The notes: a model not told the origin generated them from the letters alone. A stretch of DNA of 64,000 bases from JAGPHI01 sp036641735 (GCA_036641735.1 JAVWEG010000001.1:1-64000); one strand, 5' to 3'; shown: positions 17,081 to 24,812, counted from the stretch's first letter. Translations and numbers: made by a program.

Positions 17081-17749
17081 ATGCAATACGTATTTATCGC
17101 TGTTTATTTAATACTTGTGGCGCTGCTGATTTACGTGGCATATTCAAAGCATTTTGCATACTATACTTTAGCTAAAACAGCGGCGAGTCTCGGCTTTATA
17201 GCCGTGGCTTTTGCCGCTTATTTTTATGGCGGTAAAAATAATCCGCAGTATTTTTATGCCGTTTTGCCGTGCCTTATTTTGTGCCTTGCAGGTGATGTAC
17301 TGCTGGGGCTTGCCAACAATAAAGGCAAGCTGTTTTCAAGCTATTTTATTAAAGGCGTAATATTTTTTATGCTGGCACATATCGGATTTTGCATAGTGTT
17401 TTCGTTTTTATCTCCATTTAAAATATACGATTTAATTTTGCCTGTAATATTATTATGCTTCACCTTTTGGTGCAGTAAAAGCGAGCGTTTTCGCCTAAAA
17501 CGTATGAAACTGCCCGTAATGGCATATTCACTTTTTGTAGGGCTTATGTGTGCGCGCGGCTTGCAAGGGGGCATAGCGCTCGGCAATTTACGAGGGATAT
17601 ACATAATACTCGGCAGCGTGCTGTTTTTATTGTCGGACGGGGTAATATTACTTTTGTATTTTCATATAAAGCAGCGTAAGCTAATGCGGTTTGCTAATTT
17701 GTTTACTTATTATATAGGGCTTTTATTTATAGCATTAAGCTGTGCATAA
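17081..17749 (+). CDS. YhhN/TMEM86 family membrane protein
   Basis: A 222-residue membrane protein with about eight hydrophobic helices. The segment LILCLAGDVLLGLANN near residue 65 and the helix with LSDGVILLLYF near 190 are typical of the YhhN (TMEM86, lysoplasmalogenase-like) family. The animal members hydrolyse lysoplasmalogens; bacterial roles are unclear, though plasmalogens do occur in anaerobic Clostridia. It is 13 nt after argS with SD TGGAG, the last gene of the operon, and is followed at once by a strong terminator. Confidence 0.75.
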   Translation: MQYVFIAVYLILVALLIYVAYSKHFAYYTLAKTAASLGFIAVAFAAYFYGGKNNPQYFYAVLPCLILCLAGDVLLGLANNKGKLFSSYFIKGVIFFMLAHIGFCIVFSFLSPFKIYDLILPVILLCFTFWCSKSERFRLKRMKLPVMAYSLFVGLMCARGLQGGIALGNLRGIYIILGSVLFLLSDGVILLLYFHIKQRKLMRFANLFTYYIGLLFIALSCA

Positions 17750-17760
17750 AGCTGTAAATA

Positions 17761-17797
17761 AAAATGGTGACGCTCATTTGAGTGCCACCATTTTTTT
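17761..17797 (+). terminator. Terminator of the ddl-argS-yhhN operon
   Basis: Arms AAAATGGTG...CTC and GAG...CACCATTTT (17761-17792) fold into a long stem with two imperfect pairs, followed by seven T. The same bases encode, on the other strand, the last codons of an AraC-family remnant. Confidence 0.85.
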
Positions 17798-17953
17798 ATA
17801 TTCTGTAGGGGTACAGCCAAAGCTGCTTCTGAAAATTTGGCTGAGATATTGCGCGTTACCGTTAAAGCCGCACAGCTCCGACAGCTCATCGTTTGCCAAA
17901 TGCTTTTTGTGTAAACGCGTTCCACGGATATACTTTTTAATAAATTTCGCCTT
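17774..17953 (-). pseudogene. Remnant of an AraC/XylS-family regulator (C-terminal HTH)
   Basis: On the minus strand a frame without a start codon runs for about 59 codons from 17953 to a TGA at 17774-17776. Its translation contains ELSELCGFNGNAQYLSQIF and RSSFGCTPTEYKKMV, a clear match to the second helix-turn-helix of AraC-family regulators. The usual effector domain and first HTH are missing; an in-frame TGA lies just upstream (17954-17956). It is a decayed 3' end left after loss of the rest of the gene. Its final codons overlap the terminator of the convergent operon. Confidence 0.7.
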
Positions 17954-18081
17954 TCAAATTAGCGAGTGGTTTTATTACAAGCTAAGAATACCAAACTTAT
18001 TGTAAGTTGTTAATAAAAAAATCAGATATTAGTGTTTAAAATATAGCTATAATTAAATACTAAAGGGATATAACGCTTTTG

Positions 18082-18110
18082 TTGAAGCAAAGCAAAGGAA
18101 GTGCTATACT
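18082..18110 (+). promoter_or_regulatory. Sigma-A promoter of sdaAB-sdaAA
   Basis: TTGAAG (18082-18087) and TATACT (18105-18110) with a 17-bp spacer, 33 bases before the sdaAB start. No clear operator is visible. Confidence 0.7.
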
Positions 18111-18143
18111 ATATTTTACGGCAATTTAAACTGTGGAGGCAAT

Positions 18144-18809
18144 ATGAATATAAGCATTTTTGATGTAATAGGTCCTGTAATGATAGGCCCGTCATCGTCT
18201 CATACGGCAGGTGCGGCACGCTTTGCACGAGCGGCGGCGATGCTGTGCGCAAGCAAATTTGATGAAGTGCGCTTTAGCTTGCACGGTTCGTTTGCACTTA
18301 CGGGCGAAGGACACGGCACACACGAAGCATTGCTCGGCGGCGCACTGGGACTAGAGGCAGACGACGAGCGCATAAAAGGCGCTTTCGCTTTGGCAGAAAA
18401 GCAAGGGGTAAAAGCGGTTTTCGATAATGTGGAAATGCCCGATGCACACGCAAATTCTGCGCGCATAGCATTTTATTGCGAAACCGACAAAAAATGCGAA
18501 GTGGAGGGCAGCAGTATCGGCGGCGGACGCATATTAATTACAGGCATAAACGGCTGTAAAGTGCAGCTTTCCTGTGAGCGCCCCACATTAATTATTACGC
18601 AGAGAGACGAGCCGGGAGTGGTGAGCGAGATTACGGGACATTTGGCACACGGCGGCATTAATATAGCACTAATGCAGGTAACGCGCAAAGAAAAAGGCAA
18701 GACAGCTTGTACAGTGATTGAAACAGACAGCGATATACCTATTAGTGTAAAACAAGAGCTGGAAAAAGCAGATAATATTATTTCTGTACAGATATTAGAT
18801 ATGAAATAA
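18144..18809 (+). CDS. sdaAB: L-serine dehydratase, beta subunit
   Basis: A 221-residue subunit of the iron-sulfur L-serine dehydratase, which deaminates serine to pyruvate and ammonia. The N-terminal ISIFDVIGPVMIGPSSSHTAGA is diagnostic. A C-terminal ACT domain (about 148-221) begins TLIITQRDEPGVVSE and probably binds serine for regulation. The ATG has TGGAGG 6 nt upstream, and the alpha-subunit gene follows after 9 nt. The two-subunit form is the usual one in anaerobic Bacillota. Confidence 0.96.
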   Translation: MNISIFDVIGPVMIGPSSSHTAGAARFARAAAMLCASKFDEVRFSLHGSFALTGEGHGTHEALLGGALGLEADDERIKGAFALAEKQGVKAVFDNVEMPDAHANSARIAFYCETDKKCEVEGSSIGGGRILITGINGCKVQLSCERPTLIITQRDEPGVVSEITGHLAHGGINIALMQVTRKEKGKTACTVIETDSDIPISVKQELEKADNIISVQILDMK

Positions 18810-18818
18810 GGCGGTAAT

Positions 18819-19676
18819 ATGTATAATAATATAGCGCAATTAATAAAAAGCAGTGAAAATGCACCGCTGTATGAGGTGGTGTTAAATAACGAAATCAGCC
18901 TTTCGGGAAAAACGCGAGAAGAAGTGCTGAGTAAAGTGATTATGTCGCTGGACGTAATGAAAAAAAGCGCCGTAAAAGCGCTGAATAAGCCGCAATCTAT
19001 GATAGGCGGGCTCATCAGCGGACAGGCAGAGCGGCAAAACAGCTACAGCAAAAGCAATACATTGATGGGCGGCGAAATAAACGAGCTTATGGCTTCGGCT
19101 TTTTCGTGCAGCGAGGTAAACGCATCTATGGGGCGCATATGTGCGGCGCCTACGGCAGGTGCGTGCGGCATATTGCCGTCTGTGCTTTTGTATGTGCAAA
19201 AACGCATTGGCTGCAATGATGAAAAGCTTGTGCAGGCATTGCTGGTAGCATCGGGATTTGGCGCTGTAATAATGCGCAACGCGACGGTGAGCGGCGCAGA
19301 GGGTGGGTGCCAAGCGGAGTGCGGTACAGCAGCCGCTATGGCGGCGGCAGCGGCGGTATACCTTGCAGGAGGCAGTGCCGAGATGTGCGCCAATGCCGCG
19401 GCAATAGCTATTATTAATTGTATGGGGCTTATCTGCGATCCTGTGGCAGGGCTTGTGCAGCTTCCTTGCTCGTTTCGCAATGCGAGCGGCAGTGTAAACG
19501 CTATTGCAAGCGCCGATATGGCACTTGCAGGGCAAACGAGCGTTATTCCGCCCGATGAAGTGGTGGAGGCAATGTATCGTGTGGGCAAAAGCTTGCCTAG
19601 CAGCCTGAGGGAAACAGCGCAAGGCGGTATTGCAGATACAGCTAAGGCACGGGAAATAGAAAAACAAATAAAATAA
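18819..19676 (+). CDS. sdaAA: L-serine dehydratase, alpha subunit
   Basis: A 285-residue catalytic subunit carrying the [4Fe-4S] cluster of L-serine dehydratase. Family sequences CAAPTAGACGILPS (about residue 108), EGGCQAECGTAAAMAAA (about 165) and CDPVAGLVQLPC (about 205) hold the conserved cysteines that bind the cluster. The cluster is oxygen-labile, in keeping with an anaerobe. The SD is AAGGCGG, 5 nt from the ATG. It ends before a perfect bidirectional terminator shared with rubrerythrin. Confidence 0.96.
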   Translation: MYNNIAQLIKSSENAPLYEVVLNNEISLSGKTREEVLSKVIMSLDVMKKSAVKALNKPQSMIGGLISGQAERQNSYSKSNTLMGGEINELMASAFSCSEVNASMGRICAAPTAGACGILPSVLLYVQKRIGCNDEKLVQALLVASGFGAVIMRNATVSGAEGGCQAECGTAAAMAAAAAVYLAGGSAEMCANAAAIAIINCMGLICDPVAGLVQLPCSFRNASGSVNAIASADMALAGQTSVIPPDEVVEAMYRVGKSLPSSLRETAQGGIADTAKAREIEKQIK

Positions 19677-19684
19677 ATAAAAAC

Positions 19685-19723
19685 AATGGAGCTGCAAGCA
19701 CAATTTGCTTGCAGCTCCATTGG
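19685..19723. terminator. Bidirectional terminator between sdaAA and rubrerythrin
   Basis: A perfect 16-bp inverted repeat, CAATGGAGCTGCAAGC (19685-19700) and its complement at 19708-19723, with a 7-nt loop. T-rich sequence follows on the plus strand and A-rich sequence precedes it for the minus strand. Confidence 0.88.
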
Positions 19724-19737
19724 ATTTTAAGTAAAAA

Positions 19738-20271
19738 TTACAGCTTTTCAAATGCGCCGATAGCTTGGCATACGGGGCATACGTCCAATGGATTTTCACT
19801 CTCCATACCGCAGAACATACAGCGATATGCAGGGGTAGGCTTAGTGGGCGCTTGTATTTCGGGCTTTTTACCCGATTGCGTTTGATTTTTGATAAAAGCT
19901 TCTAAAAAAGTGCGCTCGTGAGTGGACTCTATCTCAGCTACTTTCTCAAACATCAAAGCTAAATCTTCAAGACCGTCGGCGCGTGCCTGCTTTGCAAAAT
20001 CGGGATACATACTGCGCCACTCATAGTTTTCACCCTGCGCCGCCGCTGTAAGATTGTCGTCAGTGTTGCCAAGCCCGTCGTTTATCAGCTTAAACCATAG
20101 CTTTGCGTGAGCAAGCTCGTTTTTAGCCATACGCTCAAATAATGCTTGTGCATCTGCATTGCCTTCAGCTTTTGCCGCCTCGGCAAAAAACAGATATTTA
20201 GAGCGTGCCATACTTTCGCCTGCAAAAGCGGATTTGATGTTTTCTTCTGATTTTGTACCTTTAATATTCAT
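19738..20271 (-). CDS. rbr: Rubrerythrin
   Basis: A 177-residue non-heme iron protein that reduces hydrogen peroxide in anaerobes. The N-terminal ferritin-like domain has the two diiron-binding helices with the ExxH-type ligands (AGESMARSKYLFFAE; ELAHAKLWF; EIESTHERTF). The C-terminal rubredoxin-like domain has the two CxxC pairs, CMFCG and CPVCQ, for the FeCys4 site. It starts 18 nt after the stop of the IclR gene with SD AAGGAG, so the two may share a transcript. Confidence 0.95.
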   Translation of the reverse strand: MNIKGTKSEENIKSAFAGESMARSKYLFFAEAAKAEGNADAQALFERMAKNELAHAKLWFKLINDGLGNTDDNLTAAAQGENYEWRSMYPDFAKQARADGLEDLALMFEKVAEIESTHERTFLEAFIKNQTQSGKKPEIQAPTKPTPAYRCMFCGMESENPLDVCPVCQAIGAFEKL

Positions 20272-20289
20272 TTTATTTTCTCCTTGTTT

Positions 20290-21057
20290 TTATTTACCTA
20301 AATCTCTTAGGATATCAAGCTTTGTTTTAAGCGCCATTACGGCTATTTCGGATATACGGGTATCGTCCATTTGCGGAGCTAAGCCCGATATGCTGAAAGC
20401 GGCTTCACAACGTCCGTCACCGCTGCCAAGCGGCACAGCCACGCATCTAATGCCAAGCTCGTTTTCTTCATCATCTATGGCATAGCCTGTTTGTAAAATA
20501 GTATCCAGCTGCATTTGCAATACAGAGAAATCTGTAATTGTATGGGGGGTAAGCTTTTTTATCTCGCTTTTTTTCCATATTCTTTCTACCTGCGCCGTCG
20601 GCAAGCACGACAAAATAGCTTTGCCTACGCCTGTGCAATACATAGGTATGCGCAAACCCACGTGGCTGGACATTCTCATATTACCGCTCTGCGCTTCCGC
20701 CTTATATACATATACAATATCTGCGCCGTCGGGTATTACAAGATGTACAGCTTCACCCGTGTGCCTAGCCAGTCTGTCAAGATGTCCGCGCGCTATTGAA
20801 ATGATATCCATATCATTTACTACACGGCTAGACAGCTCGTAAAGCTTTAGCGTAAGGCGGTATGCGGAGCTAAACGAATCCTGCACTACAATGCCTTGCG
20901 CAATAAGGCTTGCTAAAAGGCGATGTGCCGTGCTTTTAGCAAGCGAGGTTTTAGTGGCAATGGCTTGCAACGTCATACCTTTAGAATGTGTGGACAGCAC
21001 CTCAATTATATTAAATATGCGAGTTACGGATTGTACATTGCCGTCTGCTTCACTCAT
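20290..21057 (-). CDS. IclR-family transcriptional regulator (KdgR-type candidate)
   Basis: A 255-residue regulator with an N-terminal winged HTH (about residues 8-70: TRIFNIIEVL, GMTLQAIATKTSLAKSTAHRLLASL) and a C-terminal IclR effector domain (about 80-250, with GTGVGKAILS-like CTGVGKAILSCLP and IDDEENELGIRCVAVPL). The family includes KdgR, which senses 2-keto-3-deoxygluconate. Its own promoter contains a site like those in front of eda-kdgK, so I infer that it regulates itself and that operon. This is inference; the two loci are 8 kb apart. Rubrerythrin follows closely. Confidence 0.85.
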   Translation of the reverse strand: MSEADGNVQSVTRIFNIIEVLSTHSKGMTLQAIATKTSLAKSTAHRLLASLIAQGIVVQDSFSSAYRLTLKLYELSSRVVNDMDIISIARGHLDRLARHTGEAVHLVIPDGADIVYVYKAEAQSGNMRMSSHVGLRIPMYCTGVGKAILSCLPTAQVERIWKKSEIKKLTPHTITDFSVLQMQLDTILQTGYAIDDEENELGIRCVAVPLGSGDGRCEAAFSISGLAPQMDDTRISEIAVMALKTKLDILRDLGK

Positions 21058-21072
21058 TATTAAAACTCTCCG

Positions 21073-21087
21073 TTCCGTATAGTGAAA
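21073..21087 (-). promoter_or_regulatory. IclR-type operator candidate in the regulator's own promoter
   Basis: TTCCGTATAGTGAAA has the TTCC-N7-GAAA form and its first nine bases, TTCCGTATA, closely match the site at the eda promoter (TTCCGTATT). It lies between the predicted transcription start and the start codon of the IclR gene, where binding would block transcription. Confidence 0.45.
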
Positions 21088-21097
21088 TTCTGTTTTA

Positions 21098-21126
21098 ATA
21101 ATACAATATCATAATCGGTTTTGCAA
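21098..21126 (-). promoter_or_regulatory. Sigma-A promoter of the IclR gene
   Basis: On the minus strand TTGCAA (21121-21126) and TATTAT (21098-21103), 17-bp spacer. It is divergent from the rpmG promoter about 45 bp away. Confidence 0.65.
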
Positions 21127-21169
21127 GAGCGCAAAAAAATTGCTTTTTAAAAAGTTTAAAAAATCGCTA

Positions 21170-21198
21170 TTGACGTATTAAATATAATATGATATGAT
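21170..21198 (+). promoter_or_regulatory. Sigma-A promoter of rpmG-secE-nusG
   Basis: TTGACG (21170-21175) and TATGAT (21193-21198) with a 17-bp spacer. The leader of about 95 bases to rpmG includes a small ACCT/AGGT hairpin followed by a T-rich tract near 21207-21230. Confidence 0.75.
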
Positions 21199-21299
21199 GA
21201 TTGTACCTCTTTTGCAGGTTTATTTTTTTGTGTGCATTTTTTTATGTACCACCTGCTCGCGAGGGAGGCTAAACGACCGTTTAATGGAGGTGCCGAAGA

Positions 21300-21449
21300 A
21301 TGAGAGTAAAAATTACACTTGCTTGTACAGAGTGCAAACAGCGCAACTACAACACAATGAAGAACAAGAAGAACAGCCCTGACAGGCTCGAGATGAAAAA
21401 GTATTGCCGTTTTTGTAAAAAGCATACACTTCACCGCGAGACAAAGTAG
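21300..21449 (+). CDS. rpmG: 50S ribosomal protein L33
   Basis: A 49-residue large-subunit protein, starting MRVKITLACTECKQRNYNT and ending RETK. Four cysteines (residues 9, 12, 36 and 39) form the zinc-ribbon version of L33. A GGAGGTG SD stands 7 nt before the ATG. It is the first gene of the rpmG-secE-nusG cluster, the usual order in Bacillota. Confidence 0.95.
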   Translation: MRVKITLACTECKQRNYNTMKNKKNSPDRLEMKKYCRFCKKHTLHRETK

Positions 21450-21467
21450 AAAGGCGGTATTGGTATT

Positions 21468-21710
21468 ATGGCAGAAAAAACAAAGAAGAAAAAGAGCTTT
21501 TTCTCTGGTATCAAACGCTTTTTTGGCAACATAGCGAAATATTTCAGAGATACTGTCAGCGAGATGAAAAAGGTAGTGTGGCCTTCAAAAACCCAGATTA
21601 TCAACAATACTATTGTTGTTATTGTTATAGTAACAATTGCGGCGGTAGTGATTTTCGGCCTTGACGCTATTTTTGGATTTACATTAAAAGCGCTATTGAA
21701 GTTGGCATAA
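21468..21710 (+). CDS. secE: Preprotein translocase subunit SecE
   Basis: An 80-residue protein with a basic amphipathic N-terminal half (KKKKSFFSGIKRFF; YFRDTVSEMKKVVWPSK, the conserved SecE motif) and a single C-terminal transmembrane helix (about residues 52-76). It stabilises SecY in the SecYEG channel. The SD is AAGGCGG. The position between rpmG and nusG is conserved across Bacteria. Confidence 0.95.
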   Translation: MAEKTKKKKSFFSGIKRFFGNIAKYFRDTVSEMKKVVWPSKTQIINNTIVVIVIVTIAAVVIFGLDAIFGFTLKALLKLA

Positions 21711-21758
21711 TAAGCAAGAGCTTGCATAAGCAGGCTCTTTATACGGGAGGTGCAGGAT

Positions 21759-22289
21759 TTGGAGCAAGAAAACGACGGTATCGCGCGCTGGTATGTAGTG
21801 CATACTTATTCCGGCTACGAAAACAAGGTTTCGCAAAATCTTGAAACTATTGTAGAAAACAGGCGCCTGCAAGACCTTATTTGTGAGGTCAAGGTTCCCG
21901 TAGAGATAGTACCCGAGATAAAAGACGGCAAAGAGCGCGAGGTAGAGCATAAGCTTTTCCCCGGCTATGTGCTGGTAAAAATGGTGATGACAGACGAAAG
22001 CTGGTACATTGTGCGTAATACGCGCGGTGTTACAGGATTTGTCGGCTCTACCACTAAGCCGGTGCCTTTGTCTGATGCAGAGGTAGACGCACTGGGAGTA
22101 GATGTGCGTGAAGCGCAGCTAGACTATGCAGTTGGCGACAACGTGCAGGTAAACGAAGGTCCACTTGAGGGCTTTATAGGGCTTGTGGAAGCAATAGATT
22201 CACAGGCACAAAAGGTGACAGTGAAAGTATCTATGTTCGGGCGCGAAACGTCCGCAGAGCTTAGCTTACATCAAGTAAAGCCAATGTAA
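21759..22289 (+). CDS. nusG: Transcription termination/antitermination factor NusG
   Basis: About 176 residues: NGN domain (RWYVVHTYSGYENKVSQNLE; FPGYVLVKM; RNTRGVTGFVG) that binds RNA polymerase, then a C-terminal KOW domain (VNEGPLEGFIGLVEAID). The likely start is TTG 21759, six bases after GGGAGGTG. The GTG at 21750 is part of that SD, so annotation from it would add three spurious residues. Confidence 0.96.
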   Translation: MEQENDGIARWYVVHTYSGYENKVSQNLETIVENRRLQDLICEVKVPVEIVPEIKDGKEREVEHKLFPGYVLVKMVMTDESWYIVRNTRGVTGFVGSTTKPVPLSDAEVDALGVDVREAQLDYAVGDNVQVNEGPLEGFIGLVEAIDSQAQKVTVKVSMFGRETSAELSLHQVKPM

Positions 22290-22327
22290 CAGCGATAAGA
22301 TTAACGCCTTTACGGCGCTTTCTTATA

Positions 22328-22383
22328 GAGTGCTTTGCACTCGTGGGAGGATATGGCACAAGGTTATATCCGCAACATACCAC
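22328..22383 (+). promoter_or_regulatory. L1-binding mRNA element before rplK
   Basis: A hairpin GAGTGC/GCACTC (22328-22342) leads into GTGGGAGG ... TATCCGC ... ACCAC (22343-22383), which resembles the L1-stalk site of 23S rRNA and the L1 autoregulatory leader in Bacillus. L1 binding here would repress translation of rplK-rplA. A second copy precedes rplA. Confidence 0.65.
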
Positions 22384-22403
22384 AATTTTAGGAGGTACAC
22401 AAA

Positions 22404-22829
22404 ATGGCACAGAAGGTAGTAGGGCTTATAAAGCTCCAAATTCCCGCCGGCAAGGCTACTCCGGCACCGCCAGTTGGTCCTGCGCTTGGACAGCACGGCG
22501 TTAACATTATGTCTTTTACCAAAGAATTTAACGAGCGCACACAAAAGGATATCGGTTATCTTATTCCTGTAGTCATCACAGTATATGCAGATCGTTCCTT
22601 TAGCTTTATCACAAAAACACCACCTGCAGCGACATTGATTAAAAAAGCAATCAATATCGAAAAGGGTTCAGGTGTGCCTAACAAAACTAAGGTTTCGAGC
22701 ATTACAAGGGCTCAGCTGCAAGAGATTGCTACCACAAAGATGTCTGACCTCAATGCAGCAAACATTGAAACAGCCATTAGTATGATAGCCGGTACTTGCC
22801 GCAGTATGGGCGTTACGGTAACAGAGTAA
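22404..22829 (+). CDS. rplK: 50S ribosomal protein L11
   Basis: A 141-residue protein of the GTPase-associated centre, starting AQKVVGLIKLQIPAGKA, with PPVGPALGQHGVNIM and the C-terminal rRNA-binding domain (GSGVPNKTKVSSITRAQL; AGTCRSMGVTV). The length is typical. SD TAGGAGG, 8 nt from the ATG. It is followed by rplA, the standard L11 operon. Confidence 0.98.
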   Translation: MAQKVVGLIKLQIPAGKATPAPPVGPALGQHGVNIMSFTKEFNERTQKDIGYLIPVVITVYADRSFSFITKTPPAATLIKKAINIEKGSGVPNKTKVSSITRAQLQEIATTKMSDLNAANIETAISMIAGTCRSMGVTVTE

Positions 22830-22849
22830 GCATACGCTACTCATTATTA

Positions 22850-22877
22850 GTGGGAGGAGCTTATCCGCTAAAACCAC
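22850..22877 (+). promoter_or_regulatory. Second L1-binding mRNA element before rplA
   Basis: GTGGGAGG (22850-22857), TATCCGC and ACCAC (22873-22877) repeat the pattern found before rplK in a shorter form. It lies just upstream of the rplA SD, so L1 may repress its own cistron directly as well as rplK. Confidence 0.6.
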
Positions 22878-22889
22878 AGGAGGAATAAT

Positions 22890-23585
22890 ATGAAAAATGG
22901 TAAACATTATGTCGACAGCGCTAAGCTGATTGACCGTACAAAACAATATGAAGGCGAAGAAGCTTTGGCACTTTGCTGCCAGACAGCAAAGGCAAAGTTT
23001 GATGAAACAGTAGAGCTGCACGTACGCCTCGGCGTAGACAGCCGTCACGCAGACCAGCAGGTACGCGGTGCTGTTATTTTGCCAAACGGTACAGGTAAAA
23101 CTGTGCGTGTTATAGCTATTGCCAAAGGTGATGCCGCAAAGGCAGCCGAAGCAGCAGGTGCTATGATGGTAGGCGACAAGGACTTAGTAGACAAAATCAA
23201 GAACGAAGGCTTCGTAGATTTTGATGTGCTGGTTACTTCGCCTGATATGATGGGACTTGTAGGTCCTTTAGGTAAGGTTTTAGGACCTCGCGGTTTGATG
23301 CCTAACCCTAAGGCAGGTACAGTTACAGCCGATGTAGGCCGTGCAGTTACCGAAGCTATGGCAGGTAAAATCGAGTATCGTCTCGACAAAGCAAATATCA
23401 TTCACGTGCCAATCGGCAAGGCATCTTTTGGTGCTGAAAAGCTTGCAGCAAACCTTAAAGTAGTAATGGATGCAATAGTAAAGGCAAAGCCGGCAGCGGC
23501 AAAGGGCCAATACGTGCGCTCTGCTACAGTGGCTTCTACTATGGGCCCCGGGGTACGTCTCAACGCAGGCAAATACGGCGCATAA
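22890..23585 (+). CDS. rplA: 50S ribosomal protein L1
   Basis: A 231-residue L1-stalk protein and translational repressor of its own operon. Typical sequences: KFDETVELHVRLGVD, RGAVILPNGTGKTVRV, MGLVGPLGKVLGPRGLMPNPK, and a C-terminal region with GKASFGAEKLAANL and SSTMGPG-like ASTMGPGVRL. SD GGAGGAA, 6 nt from the ATG. The L1-type mRNA elements before rplK and rplA are its likely targets. Confidence 0.98.
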   Translation: MKNGKHYVDSAKLIDRTKQYEGEEALALCCQTAKAKFDETVELHVRLGVDSRHADQQVRGAVILPNGTGKTVRVIAIAKGDAAKAAEAAGAMMVGDKDLVDKIKNEGFVDFDVLVTSPDMMGLVGPLGKVLGPRGLMPNPKAGTVTADVGRAVTEAMAGKIEYRLDKANIIHVPIGKASFGAEKLAANLKVVMDAIVKAKPAAAKGQYVRSATVASTMGPGVRLNAGKYGA

Positions 23586-23592
23586 TTAGTGC

Positions 23593-23621
23593 TTGACAAA
23601 AGCACTGTATAGCGCTATAAT
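23593..23621 (+). promoter_or_regulatory. Consensus sigma-A promoter of rplJL
   Basis: A perfect TTGACA (23593-23598), 17-bp spacer, perfect TATAAT (23616-23621). The -35 lies within an inverted repeat AGTGCTT/AAGCACT (23589-23607). It drives the leader and rplJ-rplL. Confidence 0.92.
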
Positions 23622-23627
23622 AAAAAA

Positions 23628-23773
23628 GCTGTTTTAAAGACAGCAGGTGCTTTATTAAAACACATTGTGTTTATAATGATAACGCATAAAGGGCTCGCCC
23701 ACCTGCCGAGAAACGCTCTAAAGTATTGTACTTTTCTGCCTCTTTCTCGTCTTACGGGAAAGAGGCTTTTTAT
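23628..23773 (+). promoter_or_regulatory. L10 leader with attenuator terminator
   Basis: The 5' UTR of rplJ. It includes the conserved CACCTGCCGAGAAACGC stretch (about 23700-23716) expected in the ribosomal L10(L12) leader. At 23738-23766 GCCTCTTTC pairs with GAAAGAGGC and is followed by TTTTTATT, an intrinsic terminator. Excess L10-L12 binding the upstream fold would favour termination or block translation. Boundaries are approximate. Confidence 0.75.
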
Positions 23774-23798
23774 TGATTAACGAAACGAGGTGAAAATT

Positions 23799-24305
23799 TT
23801 GCCAAGTGAAAAAATTCTTTCAGTTAAACAGGCTAAGGTAGCAGAGCTTCGCGAGAAGATATCTTCTTCAGTAGCCGGTGTATTGGTAGACTACAAGGGT
23901 ATAAGCGTGCTTGATGATACAAAGCTGCGCAGCGAGCTGCGTGAAGCAGGCGTTGAGTACTGTGTTATCAAAAACACTCTTATAAAGCTTGCTATCAAGG
24001 ACACAAACGTTGAGGGTATGTCTAATGTATTAGAGGGCAACACTGCTCTTGCAATATCAAAGGAAGATCCCATCATCGCAGCTAAGATTATCGATAAGTA
24101 TGTTGATGTTACTAAGGGTAAGCTTAACATAAAGGCTGGCTATATGGAAGGTGCATCTATGGATGCAGCTGCTGTTACAGTACTTGCCAAGCTACCAAGC
24201 AGAGAAGGCTTGCTTTCTATGCTGCTTAGCGCCATTACAGGTAATGTACGTGGTCTTGCTGTTGCTCTTAATGCAATCGCAGAAAAAAACACCGAGGTCG
24301 CATAG
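23799..24305 (+). CDS. rplJ: 50S ribosomal protein L10
   Basis: About 168 residues. The N-terminal half binds 23S rRNA (KQAKVAELREKISSSV; GVLVDYKGISV; LRSELREAGVEYCVIKNTL), and the C-terminal helices anchor L12 dimers. The probable start is TTG 23799, six bases after GAGGTG. The GTG at 23790 overlaps the SD and is a decoy. L10 with L12 is the expected autoregulator through the leader upstream. Confidence 0.96.
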   Translation: MPSEKILSVKQAKVAELREKISSSVAGVLVDYKGISVLDDTKLRSELREAGVEYCVIKNTLIKLAIKDTNVEGMSNVLEGNTALAISKEDPIIAAKIIDKYVDVTKGKLNIKAGYMEGASMDAAAVTVLAKLPSREGLLSMLLSAITGNVRGLAVALNAIAEKNTEVA

Positions 24306-24358
24306 TAAATACTATTGGCGGCTATCATCAAAATTTAAATTAAACGGAGGAAAATATA

Positions 24359-24727
24359 ATGGCTTCAGAGAAAATCACAGCTATGGTAGAAGAAGTAAAA
24401 GCACTTACAGTGCTTGAGCTTAATGAGCTAGTTAAGGCAATCGAGGAAGAGTTCGGCGTATCCGCAGCAGCTCCAGTAGCAGTAGCAGCAGCAGCTGCAC
24501 CTGCCGCTGAGGAGAAGAGCGAGTTCGACGTAGTGCTTGCTGAAATAGGCGACAACAAGATGGGCGTTATCAAGGCAGTTAAGGAAGTTACAGGTCTTGG
24601 CCTAAAGGAAGCAAAGGACTTAGTAGACAATGCTCCTAAGACAATCAAGGAAGCAGCTTCTAAGGCAGATGCTGAAGATATCAAGAAAAAGCTAGAGGAC
24701 ATCGGCGCTAAGGTAGAGCTGAAGTAA
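24359..24727 (+). CDS. rplL: 50S ribosomal protein L7/L12
   Basis: A 122-residue stalk protein: N-terminal dimerisation helices (MVEEVKALTVLELNELVKAI), Ala-rich hinge (about 40-52), and the C-terminal factor-binding domain (KMGVIKAVKEVTGLGLKEAK). Normal size. SD CGGAGG. It ends before a strong terminator. Confidence 0.98.
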   Translation: MASEKITAMVEEVKALTVLELNELVKAIEEEFGVSAAAPVAVAAAAAPAAEEKSEFDVVLAEIGDNKMGVIKAVKEVTGLGLKEAKDLVDNAPKTIKEAASKADAEDIKKKLEDIGAKVELK

Positions 24728-24743
24728 TCTAACGCAATACATT

Positions 24744-24785
24744 AAAAGCTGCAAGTAAAACTTTTGTTTTGCTTGCAGCTTTTTT
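24744..24785 (+). terminator. Terminator after rplL
   Basis: An 18-bp stem AAAAGCTGCAAG...CTTGCAGCTTTT (24744-24761 and 24766-24783) with one G-T pair, a 4-nt loop and a T run. Confidence 0.9.
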
Positions 24786-24812
24786 GCAATATCGGCTTTT
24801 ATGATATTAAGC

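Noticed and set aside
18882..19799. 305-codon open frame on the minus strand opposite sdaAA
   Set aside because: It is antisense to a clear serine dehydratase gene, is full of His/Cys/Arg typical of a shadow frame, and crosses the terminator and the end of rubrerythrin.
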